In this document: piece after piece, positions 7,717 to 14,422 of the stretch
How positions within the stretch are numbered: position 1 is the first letter of the stretch
Layout of the letters: the number at the start of each line of letters is the position of its first letter
Assembly: GCA_021163175.1 (NCBI GenBank)
Contig: JAGGXG010000053.1
Span: 1-17,841, forward strand
DNA length: 17,841 bases
Direction: 5' to 3'
From: Thermoplasmata archaeon
Lineage (GTDB): Archaea > Thermoplasmatota > E2 > UBA202 > JdFR-43
The notes under the pieces: generated by a model
What the model was told of the DNA's origin: nothing
Database searches by the model: none
Seen by the model: the letters and a program-made list of their open reading frames with translations, nothing else
Translations under genes and position numbers: made by a program

Positions 7717-8140
7717 TATAATCGTTGGCGTTGGAAATCCATTGCTTGGGGATGATGCCATTGGGCTGGAGATAGCAAGGCAGCTTCGAAGCATGGGATA
7801 CAATGCAAAAGAAGCTGTAGCAGGCGGCATAGAGCTTGCAGAGATGATAGCTGGTTATGATTTTGCCATCATCATAGATGCTTTCCATGGAGTTGGAATA
7901 AAGGAAATAAGCATTGATGAATATGAAGAAAGCGTAGCAAATCATGATATAAGCTTTCCTTCTGCATATAAAATTTTAGCCCGCTATATAAAAATGCCTG
8001 AAGTAAAAATAATCGGAATTGGAATTAAAAAGATAGAAGTGGGTGAGCAACTTTCATCTCAGGTGGAAATGGCTATTCCCGCTGCGATTGAAATAGTTGA
8101 AAAGATAATGGAGGATAAAAATGTTGCTGGAGAAGGTTGA
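7709..8140 (+). CDS. Hydrogenase maturation endopeptidase (HyaD/HycI/FrhD family, M52)
   Basis: This 143-residue protease removes the C-terminal tail of [NiFe] hydrogenase large subunits after nickel insertion. It shows GVGNPLLGDDAIG (7-19, with Asp 16 at the first metal/nickel-ligand position), IIIDAF (Asp 57) and the downstream His 79 in VANHDISF, fitting the family's acidic/Asp/His ligand trio. The likely substrate is MvhA, encoded directly upstream, which has a 25-residue tail beyond its DPCxxCxxH motif. The frame is open from 7679; the ATG at 7709 starts exactly at the conserved N-terminus and overlaps mvhA by 8 nt. The 3' end overlaps hdrC1 by 20 nt. No other hydrogenase maturation (hyp) genes are in the window. 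Confidence 0.87.
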   Translation: MRSIIVGVGNPLLGDDAIGLEIARQLRSMGYNAKEAVAGGIELAEMIAGYDFAIIIDAFHGVGIKEISIDEYEESVANHDISFPSAYKILARYIKMPEVKIIGIGIKKIEVGEQLSSQVEMAIPAAIEIVEKIMEDKNVAGEG

Positions 8141-8477
8141 GGAAATTAGCGGGGAAAATTTGTATGCATGCTATCAATGCGGTCGATGCACTGCTGGCTG
8201 CCCCATGACGGGAGAAATGGACTTAATGCCGAATCAGGTTATACTTGCTATATTAAGGAATGATGAACGTGTTTTGAATGCAAAAACACCATGGGTTTGC
8301 GCGCAATGCTATCAATGCGGCGTAAGATGCCCAAAAAATGTTGATATAGCGAAAATTATGGAAGCTTTGCGTGAAATAAAGCTGAGGAGCAATGTGAACT
8401 ACATTGATTTGAAGAAGATTAACAGAAGTTATCCTCAAATTGCAATTGTGGCTACAATGCGTAAGTTTACAGGGTGA
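8121..8477 (+). CDS. hdrC: Heterodisulfide reductase subunit C, copy 1
   Basis: This 118-residue Fe-S protein has two HdrC-type [4Fe-4S] motifs: CYQCGRCTAGCP (Cys 17, 20, 23, 27) and CAQCYQCGVRCP (Cys 60, 63, 66, 70). HdrC passes electrons from HdrA to the catalytic HdrB. There is no membrane segment, so it is the soluble (HdrABC) type and not a DsrM/HdrE-linked form. The ATG at 8121 lies within the protease gene (20-nt overlap) and has GGAGG at 8110-8114. It is a little shorter than copy 2, which has a 10-11 residue N-terminal extension and an acidic insertion near the end. Both copies end in RKFTG. Confidence 0.9.
   Translation: MLLEKVEEISGENLYACYQCGRCTAGCPMTGEMDLMPNQVILAILRNDERVLNAKTPWVCAQCYQCGVRCPKNVDIAKIMEALREIKLRSNVNYIDLKKINRSYPQIAIVATMRKFTG
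8472..8477 (+). promoter_or_regulatory. Ribosome binding site of hdrB1 formed by the hdrC1 stop region
   Basis: GGGTGA contains the hdrC1 stop codon TGA and matches the core of the archaeal anti-Shine-Dalgarno complement GGAGGTGAT. It lies just upstream of the ATG at 8482, fixing that start over the open frame that extends back to 8440. The arrangement couples HdrB1 translation to termination on hdrC1. Confidence 0.5.
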
Positions 8478-8481
8478 AAAA

Positions 8482-9300
8482 ATGGAGGTAGCATATTATC
8501 CTGGTTGCACTTTAAAAACGCATGCAAAGGAATTTGAAAAAGCAGCCATGGAAGCATATAAAGCAATAGGAATAGAGTTGAAGGAACTGGATAAATGGTA
8601 TTGTTGTGGCACCGTCTATAGCCTTGCTAAAGACAACATAATGTATAAAGTTGCTTCCATTCGCAACATTTTGAATGCCCAGAAAGAAGGCTTTGATTAT
8701 CTCGTTGTTCTATGCTCAATGTGCTACAACACGCTGAAGCAGGCTCAGGAATTTATCAAGGATGAGAGCAATCTTGCCAGGATAAAAGCTTTCATGGATG
8801 AGGAAGAATATAAAGGCATCGAAGTTCTGCATGGACTGGAGCTATTAAAGGATAAAATGGAGGAGATAAAAAAGACTGTTAAAAAGCCTTTGGGGAAGAA
8901 ATATGCTGCCTACTATGGCTGCACTTTGTTGCGTCCTAAAAGCATTGCCATCGATTCCTATGAAAAGCCAGCTATAATGGAGAATCTTATAGAAGCTCTG
9001 GGTGGCATAGCCGTTGAATGGCCATTGAAAAATGAATGCTGTGGCTCTTACAACATTATAACGAATAGGGAAGCTGTTGTGGAAAGAGTTTATCATATAA
9101 TAGAGAATGCCCGCCGAAATGGGGCGGAAGCAATTGTAACGAGCTGCCCGCTATGCTATTTCAATTTAAAAGAATGCCAGAAAGATGTTAAAAAGCATTA
9201 TCCTGGCTTCGAGGAAATGCCATTGTATTACTATACAGAACTCATGAATGAAGCATTTGATGGCAAATTTGATAAAGGTGAAAATAATAAGGAGAGTTAG
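8482..9300 (+). CDS. hdrB: Heterodisulfide reductase subunit B (CCG-domain catalytic subunit), copy 1
   Basis: This 272-residue protein has two complete CCG (cysteine-rich) domains. The first has Cys 9, Cys 41-42 and Cys 78/81 (CX31CCX35CXXC), matching the family pattern; the second has Cys 147, 186-187 and 222/225. In methanogens HdrB binds two noncubane [4Fe-4S] clusters and reduces the CoM-S-S-CoB disulfide. All expected ligands are present, so the fold and cofactors should be intact, but the disulfide or other acceptor in this organism cannot be read from sequence. The ATG at 8482 begins directly at the conserved YYPGCT region; the upstream extension to 8440 is not family-like. A 4-nt gap separates it from hdrC1 and 1 nt separates it from hdrA2. 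Confidence 0.9.
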   Translation: MEVAYYPGCTLKTHAKEFEKAAMEAYKAIGIELKELDKWYCCGTVYSLAKDNIMYKVASIRNILNAQKEGFDYLVVLCSMCYNTLKQAQEFIKDESNLARIKAFMDEEEYKGIEVLHGLELLKDKMEEIKKTVKKPLGKKYAAYYGCTLLRPKSIAIDSYEKPAIMENLIEALGGIAVEWPLKNECCGSYNIITNREAVVERVYHIIENARRNGAEAIVTSCPLCYFNLKECQKDVKKHYPGFEEMPLYYYTELMNEAFDGKFDKGENNKES

Positions 9301-9301
9301 C

Positions 9302-11671
9302 ATGACAAGAATAGGCGTATATGTTTGCCATTGCGGAGGAAACATTTCAGATACTGTGGATGTTGAAGAAGTGGCCCAGTTTGCTTCTCGGCTTCCAGAT
9401 GTTGTTGTGGTAAGAAGCATAAGCCATATGTGTTCAGAGAGTGGACAGAAAGCGATAATAGATGATGTAAAGCAATATAAGCTTGATCGTGTGGTTGTGG
9501 CAGCATGCTCACCTCAATTTCAGGGAAGCACTTTTGAAAAAACTTTAATCAAAGCAGGACTGAATCCAAGCATGGTGGAGATGGCAAATATAAGAGAGCA
9601 ATCAGCATGGCCGCATTATGACGCGCCAGAAGAAGCAACTGAAAAAGCTAAAGTGCTTACAGCAATGGCAGTTGAAAGAATAAGGAGAACAAAGCCAGTA
9701 GAGAGAGAAGCAATAAAAATAGGGAAAAATGTTCTCGTTGTAGGTGGTGGAATAGCTGGAATACAAGCCTCGCTTGATCTCGCGAACGCCGGCTTCAATG
9801 TTTATCTGGTTGAGGAAAAGCCAACCATTGGCGGCCATATGGCGCAGCTTTCCAGAACTTTTCCGACGGAAGATTGTGCTTCCTGTATACTCTCGCCAAA
9901 GATGGCAGATGTAGCAGATCATCCAAACATTCATTTGCTAACATATACTGAAATTCTGGAAATAACAGGAAGTGTGGGCAATTTTAAAGTAAGGCTTAAG
10001 CAAAAGCCTCGTTATGTCGACGCTGATAAATGCACAGCATGTGGGGAATGCGAGAAAGTTTGCCCTGTTAACGTGCCAGATGAATTTAACTTGGGAATGA
10101 CAAAGAGGAAAGCAATTTATCTTCCATCTCCAACTGCTGTTCCACATGCTCATGTTATCGATGAAAATGCATGCCTGGGCATTGTGCCTTTAAGATGCGG
10201 AGAATGTGCCAAAGCTTGCGAGGCTAATGCCATAAACTATGATGATACTCCAAAATATATTAATCTGGATGTAGATACCATTATAGTTGCAACTGGCTTT
10301 GAAATTTTTGATGCCCGCAAGAAGCCGCAATATGGATATGGTCGCTTCCAGAATGTTGTTACGGCTTTGGAGCTTGAACGATTGATTGTGGAGGCGGCAG
10401 AGGGGCATTTTATACGGCCAATTGGTAAAGATATTGCTTTCATACAGTGCGTTGGGTCTCGAGACAAGCAGGTTGGCAATTTATATTGCTCTCGTATATG
10501 CTGCATGTATGCAACGAAGCTGGCATCATTGTTAAAAAGGGCTGATCCTTCCCGCGATGTATATATCTTTTATACTGATTTAAGGGCTTATGGAAAGGGT
10601 TTTGAAGAATATTATAGAAAGGCACAGGAGTTAGGTGTGAAATTTATAAGAGGACGCCCAGGCGAGCTGGAGGAGGATCCAGAAACAAAAAAAGTTATTA
10701 TTCGCGTTGAAGATACGCTTACAAGAAAAATAATAGAGAAGAAATTTGATCTCGTTGTTTTATCTGTTGGACTTGTTCCAAGTAAAGGCACGTTAAAGAT
10801 TGCTGAAATGCTGAAGCTTCCACGCTCTTCAGACGGCTTTTTAAAGGAGGCACATCCAAAGTTCCGCCCTGTGGATACGCCTGTGGAAGGTGTATTTGTT
10901 GCAGGAACAGCTCAGGGCCCAAAGGATATTCCAGATACAGTTGCGCAGGCGTCGGCGGCGGCTGCAAGAGCAATGGCGATAATGAACAGAGGGGAGCTTG
11001 AATTGAGCCCAATAAAGGCGATAGTTTATGAAGAAAAATGCGATGGATGCGGTGAATGCATCGATGCCTGTCCGGTTGATGCAATAAAATTGAATGGTAA
11101 GGCAAGCATAAACGCTGCAGTATGCAAGGGTTGTGGTGCATGCATTCCATCGTGCCCGAGAGATGCAATAGACCTGAAGATATTCTCCAATGATGAAATC
11201 ATGGCGGAGATAGAGGCTGCATTGAAGGATAAGAAGGATGGGGAACATCGCATTCTCATTTTTGCAGATGACATGTGTACCTATACGCTTGCAGACGGCG
11301 TTGGAACATCCAAAATGAAATATCCAGCAGATACATTCATAATAAGGGTTCCATCGAGCAGCAGAGTTACGGCTAAAATGATGATAAAGGCATTTGAATT
11401 AGGAGCAGATGCTATATTTTTGGGAGAGTGTGAGGAAGCTGTTTCTCCATATCCAGGCACTCTTAAAGTCATAAAGGAAAATGTTGAGAAAGCGAGAAAG
11501 GCTTTGGAAGAAGCTGGAATAGAGGGAGAAAGAATACAATATTCAACTTTTGTTACAGTGATGTTTCCGAAATTTGTTAAAATAGCAAACAAACTGCATG
11601 AGATAGCAACCAAAAATGAAATAAGCATGGAAAAAAGAAGGCGACTCCATAAAATAGAGGTGATGGAATGA
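9302..11671 (+). CDS. hdrA: HdrA fused to a degenerate MvhD domain (HdrA copy 2)
   Basis: This is a 789-residue fusion. Residues 1-~645 are a full HdrA: CHC (9, 11), MCSESGQ (44), AACSP (69), FAD motif GGGIAG (148-153), DCASC (192, 195), inserted ferredoxin starting at Cys 244 (with the normal CP, unlike copy 1), and C-terminal clusters at 580/583/586/590 and 608/611/614/618. Residues ~649-770 align with MvhD but keep only two of five cluster Cys (659 and 710); the others are Asp 656, Ser 685 and Ser 715. HdrA-MvhD fusions are known, for example in Methanosarcina HdrA2; the loss of ligands here is read directly from the sequence. The ATG at 9302 has GGAGAG (9291-9296) ahead; the frame extends to 9248 but without family similarity. 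The partner of this copy is probably not a hydrogenase. Confidence 0.9.
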   Translation: MTRIGVYVCHCGGNISDTVDVEEVAQFASRLPDVVVVRSISHMCSESGQKAIIDDVKQYKLDRVVVAACSPQFQGSTFEKTLIKAGLNPSMVEMANIREQSAWPHYDAPEEATEKAKVLTAMAVERIRRTKPVEREAIKIGKNVLVVGGGIAGIQASLDLANAGFNVYLVEEKPTIGGHMAQLSRTFPTEDCASCILSPKMADVADHPNIHLLTYTEILEITGSVGNFKVRLKQKPRYVDADKCTACGECEKVCPVNVPDEFNLGMTKRKAIYLPSPTAVPHAHVIDENACLGIVPLRCGECAKACEANAINYDDTPKYINLDVDTIIVATGFEIFDARKKPQYGYGRFQNVVTALELERLIVEAAEGHFIRPIGKDIAFIQCVGSRDKQVGNLYCSRICCMYATKLASLLKRADPSRDVYIFYTDLRAYGKGFEEYYRKAQELGVKFIRGRPGELEEDPETKKVIIRVEDTLTRKIIEKKFDLVVLSVGLVPSKGTLKIAEMLKLPRSSDGFLKEAHPKFRPVDTPVEGVFVAGTAQGPKDIPDTVAQASAAAARAMAIMNRGELELSPIKAIVYEEKCDGCGECIDACPVDAIKLNGKASINAAVCKGCGACIPSCPRDAIDLKIFSNDEIMAEIEAALKDKKDGEHRILIFADDMCTYTLADGVGTSKMKYPADTFIIRVPSSSRVTAKMMIKAFELGADAIFLGECEEAVSPYPGTLKVIKENVEKARKALEEAGIEGERIQYSTFVTVMFPKFVKIANKLHEIATKNEISMEKRRRLHKIEVME

Positions 11672-12072
11672 GTTATTATCATATTGAGAAAGAAGAAAAT
11701 GAATTGTTGGCAAGAGTAGAAGAAATAAGTGGCGAAATCGTAACGCTATGCGAGCAATGTGGAATATGCACAACAAGCTGTCCTATGGCAGAAGAGATGG
11801 ACTTCACTCCAGCTGCCATCATGCATGCCGTTAAGATAGGAGATAGGGCTGTGCTGGATAGCAAAGCCATATGGATATGCGCTTCATGCTTCACATGCAC
11901 AGTAAGATGTCCTCGCGGTATTGATCTGGCAAAGGTAACCGAAGCTTTGCGTCAGATTCATTTAAGAAAAAACAAGGATTACATAAATTTGGAAGAAGTT
12001 AAAGAGGAGGAACTGGAAGAAGATTTACCTCCCATAGCAGTTGTAAGCGCTTTGCGCAAATTTACAGGGTGA
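11668..12072 (+). CDS. hdrC: Heterodisulfide reductase subunit C, copy 2
   Basis: This 134-residue protein carries two [4Fe-4S] motifs: CEQCGICTTSCP (Cys 28, 31, 34, 38) and CASCFTCTVRCP (Cys 71, 74, 77, 81). It is soluble, with no membrane segment. The start overlaps the hdrA2 stop as ATGA and has a near-perfect Shine-Dalgarno, GAGGTGAT, immediately upstream (about 11657-11664). Compared with copy 1 it has a longer N-terminus and an acidic insertion (EVKEEELEEDLP) before the shared RKFTG end, which may mark a different docking partner. By position it serves HdrA2 and HdrB2. Confidence 0.9.
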   Translation: MSYYHIEKEENELLARVEEISGEIVTLCEQCGICTTSCPMAEEMDFTPAAIMHAVKIGDRAVLDSKAIWICASCFTCTVRCPRGIDLAKVTEALRQIHLRKNKDYINLEEVKEEELEEDLPPIAVVSALRKFTG

Positions 12073-12073
12073 T
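12067..12073 (+). promoter_or_regulatory. Ribosome binding site of hdrB2 formed by the hdrC2 stop region
   Basis: GGGTGAT includes the hdrC2 stop codon and precedes the ATG at 12077. The 12 nt TTTACAGGGTGA at 12061-12072 is identical to the sequence at the hdrC1 end (8466-8477), so the coupling signal is shared by the two hdrC-hdrB pairs. Confidence 0.5.
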
Positions 12074-12076
12074 GAA

Positions 12077-12991
12077 ATGAAGCTACCATATTATCCAGGA
12101 TGCACACTCAAAAAGAATGCAAAGAATTTTGAGAAGGCTGCCATAGTGGCTGCAAAACACCTTGGAATAGAGCTGGTGGAGTTGCCGCGATGGAATTGTT
12201 GCGGCGCTGTTTCCTCGCTTACAAGCGATGATGTCATGCATCACGTTGCTGCCATACGAAATTTGGTCAGAGTGCAGCAGATGAATGATGATGGCATCCT
12301 CGACAATGAATATCGCCTCGTTGTCCTATGCGCCATGTGTTTCAATGTTTTAAAGAGAAGCAATATTTTGGCGACAAGCAATGCAAACATGCTCAATACA
12401 ATAAATTCATTTATGGATACTGAGCCAGATTATGAAGGGACTGTGGAAGTAAAGCATTTTCTGGAAATATTGAGAGACGATGTTGGATTCGATGCTATAA
12501 AAAGCAAGGTTATCAATCCATTGAAAGGGCTAAAAGTCTCTGCCTACTATGGATGCACATTGTTGCGTCCCCGTGAAGTTGGCATAGATGATCCAGAAGC
12601 TCCAACAATAATGGAAAGATTGATTGAATCGCTTGGTGCAGAGCCAGTTGACAATCCTTATAAATCATTGTGTTGCGGAAGCTATCATACTGTTGGAAGC
12701 AACAAAGAAGTTGTTGCAAGAAGAGCATATAGAATTATAGAAGGGGCACGCCGCAATGGAGCGGAAGCTATCATAACGAGTTGCCCGCTATGTGCTTTTA
12801 ATCTTGACAACAGGCAGGCTTTAACTGAAAAATTGTATCCAGGCTTCAAAAGAATGCCCATACTTTATTTCACTCAGCTCATGGCTCTTGCCTTTGGATA
12901 TGAAAGCGAAGCAAGCTTTGATGGCAACTTTGTTGATCCAATTCCATTGCTTGAGGAAAAGGGATTGATTGGTATGAAGGTGCAAAAATGA
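12077..12991 (+). CDS. hdrB: Heterodisulfide reductase subunit B (CCG-domain catalytic subunit), copy 2
   Basis: This 304-residue HdrB has two CCG domains: Cys 9, 41-42, 85/88 and Cys 160, 199-200, 236/239. All ligands for two noncubane clusters are present. It differs from copy 1 in two ways. The stretch between CC and CXXC in the first domain is 42 residues and not 35, owing to an acidic insertion around MNDDGILDNE (69-78), and there is a C-terminal extension of roughly 20-25 residues (after FTQLMALAFGYE). It follows hdrC2 by 4 nt and overlaps the TPR gene by 4 nt. Because the TfrB-like protein downstream lacks a CCG half, this HdrB is a candidate to stand in for it, though that is inference from gene order. 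Confidence 0.9.
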   Translation: MKLPYYPGCTLKKNAKNFEKAAIVAAKHLGIELVELPRWNCCGAVSSLTSDDVMHHVAAIRNLVRVQQMNDDGILDNEYRLVVLCAMCFNVLKRSNILATSNANMLNTINSFMDTEPDYEGTVEVKHFLEILRDDVGFDAIKSKVINPLKGLKVSAYYGCTLLRPREVGIDDPEAPTIMERLIESLGAEPVDNPYKSLCCGSYHTVGSNKEVVARRAYRIIEGARRNGAEAIITSCPLCAFNLDNRQALTEKLYPGFKRMPILYFTQLMALAFGYESEASFDGNFVDPIPLLEEKGLIGMKVQK

Positions 12992-13728
12992 ATTATGAAG
13001 AATTGTATGGTAAGGCAATAGAAAAAATTGGAGATGGCGAGTATGAGGAAGCGATAAAATATTTGGATGAGGCAATAAAAGAAAATGAGAATGATGTTAG
13101 AGCATGGATTGCCAAAGCGACGGCTTTAATGGATATGAAAGATTATGAAAACGCCACCCAAATTCTGGATAAAGTTATTGCAATGGATGAAAATGATGAT
13201 TTTGTTGTTGCTTTAAAAGGAATTGCATTGTATGAAACTGGAAAAGATGGAAGCGAATTTTTGGACAGAGCATTAAAAATGAATCCAAAAAATTTCACAG
13301 CCATGTACTGGAAAGGTGTCATGGAGGGCAAAGCTGGAAGGAAGGAAAATGAGGCAGAGTTAAAGGGAAAGGCAGCCTTTATTTTATTCGCTGCAGGCGG
13401 AGATGCGGAGGCATTGGGAATATTTAGCGATGTATATAATTTGGATGTTGATTTGCCCATCCGTTATGAATGCGGTATTGCTTATGCTGCAATGCTTGAC
13501 TATGCCATTCCTTTTGTGGGCAAGGAAAATGCTGAAAGGCTTATGGAAGAAGTGGATAAAATAATTGAAGATTGCTGGGAGCATCGCAGTATGATATGCG
13601 AGTCAGCAAGAGCTTTACTAAATGAAATGGTTGGAGAGGAGCCAGAGGATTTTGTTGTGGAAGATGAAAAAGATTTTGTTTTTGAAAGACTGATGGGGGT
13701 GGAATATGGCGAGGAAGAAGAAAATTGA
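12988..13728 (+). CDS. TPR-repeat protein of unknown function
   Basis: This 246-residue, strongly acidic soluble protein has no signal peptide or membrane segment. The N-terminal ~120 residues hold about three tetratricopeptide-like helix pairs, seen from the recurring pattern in GEYEEAIKYLDEAIKENEND, DYENATQILDKVIAMDENDD and EFLDRALKMNPKNFTAMYWKG. The C-terminal half is helical with scattered Cys (YECGIAYAAML, EDCWEHR, MICESAR) that form no recognisable Fe-S motif. TPR proteins usually mediate protein-protein contacts. Its ATG overlaps the hdrB2 stop by 4 nt, and tfrB starts 23 nt inside its end, so it is made with the redox enzymes and may act as an assembly factor or scaffold. That role is inferred from context only. 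Confidence 0.85.
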   Translation: MNYEELYGKAIEKIGDGEYEEAIKYLDEAIKENENDVRAWIAKATALMDMKDYENATQILDKVIAMDENDDFVVALKGIALYETGKDGSEFLDRALKMNPKNFTAMYWKGVMEGKAGRKENEAELKGKAAFILFAAGGDAEALGIFSDVYNLDVDLPIRYECGIAYAAMLDYAIPFVGKENAERLMEEVDKIIEDCWEHRSMICESARALLNEMVGEEPEDFVVEDEKDFVFERLMGVEYGEEEEN

Positions 13729-14422
13729 AAATAAAAAGATGGTTAGGATATACATAATGGGGAAAGAATACCTTGTGCCAGCTGGGCTGACGATAATGAA
13801 AGCAATCGAATATGCTGGCTATCGTTATATACGCGGCGCAGGCTGCAGAGCTGGCTTCTGCGGGGCTTGCGCCACAGTATACAGAAAGCTTGGTGACTAC
13901 AAGCTGTATGCAAATCTTGCATGCCAGACTACAGTAGAGGATGGAATGTATCTTGTGCAACTTCCTTTTGTGCCAGCTAACAAGGCAACATATGATATTG
14001 AAAAGGTAAAGCCGGATGAGAATGCAATTCTGCAGTATTATCCCGAAGTGGCGAGATGTGTATCATGCAATACATGCACAAAAGCATGTCCGCAAGGTTT
14101 GGAGGTAATGGATTACATTCAGGCTGCTTTGCGTGGCGACATTAAAAAGACCGCAGAGTTGTCATTCGATTGCATTCAGTGCGGCTTGTGCGCAATAAGA
14201 TGCCCAGCAGAGATTGCCCATTATCATGTTGGTCAGCTTGCAAGACGCATCTATGGAAAATACATGATGCCCAAAGCGAAGCATTTGCAGGAGCGTATAA
14301 AAGAAATAGAGGCTGGAAAATTTGATGATGAGATTAAAAAGCTGATGAAAATGGGTGTAAAGCGGTTAAAAGAATTGTATAATAAAAGGGAAATAGAAGG
14401 AGAAGCAGTGGAGAGTGATTAA
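13706..14422 (+). CDS. Fumarate reductase/succinate dehydrogenase-like iron-sulfur subunit (TfrB-like, no CCG half)
   Basis: This 238-residue protein has an N-terminal plant-type [2Fe-2S] domain (GCRAGFCGAC: Cys 47, 52, 55, then Cys 73 in ACQT). Two [4Fe-4S] motifs of HdrC type follow, CVSCNTCTKACP (118, 121, 124, 128) and CIQCGLCAIRCP (156, 159, 162, 166), then a charged helical tail. Standard SdhB/FrdB has a 3Fe-4S motif in place of one of these. Methanogen TfrB has the same front part followed by an HdrB-like CCG half, which is absent here. It should carry electrons to the flavoprotein encoded next. The ATG at 13706 has GGGGGTGG upstream and overlaps the TPR gene by 23 nt; the alternative ATG at 13739 lacks a close ribosome binding site. 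The stop directly abuts the next ATG. Confidence 0.82.
   Translation: MARKKKIENKKMVRIYIMGKEYLVPAGLTIMKAIEYAGYRYIRGAGCRAGFCGACATVYRKLGDYKLYANLACQTTVEDGMYLVQLPFVPANKATYDIEKVKPDENAILQYYPEVARCVSCNTCTKACPQGLEVMDYIQAALRGDIKKTAELSFDCIQCGLCAIRCPAEIAHYHVGQLARRIYGKYMMPKAKHLQERIKEIEAGKFDDEIKKLMKMGVKRLKELYNKREIEGEAVESD

Noticed and set aside
7381..7945. Minus-strand open frames opposite the mvhA end and the protease gene
   Set aside because: Both lie against genes with intact catalytic motifs, and their translations show no domain or start signal.
10719..11168. Minus-strand open frame (149 residues) inside hdrA2
   Set aside because: It is the antisense of the conserved C-terminal ferredoxin region of HdrA2; its His/Pro/Leu-rich translation resembles no protein and has no ribosome binding site.
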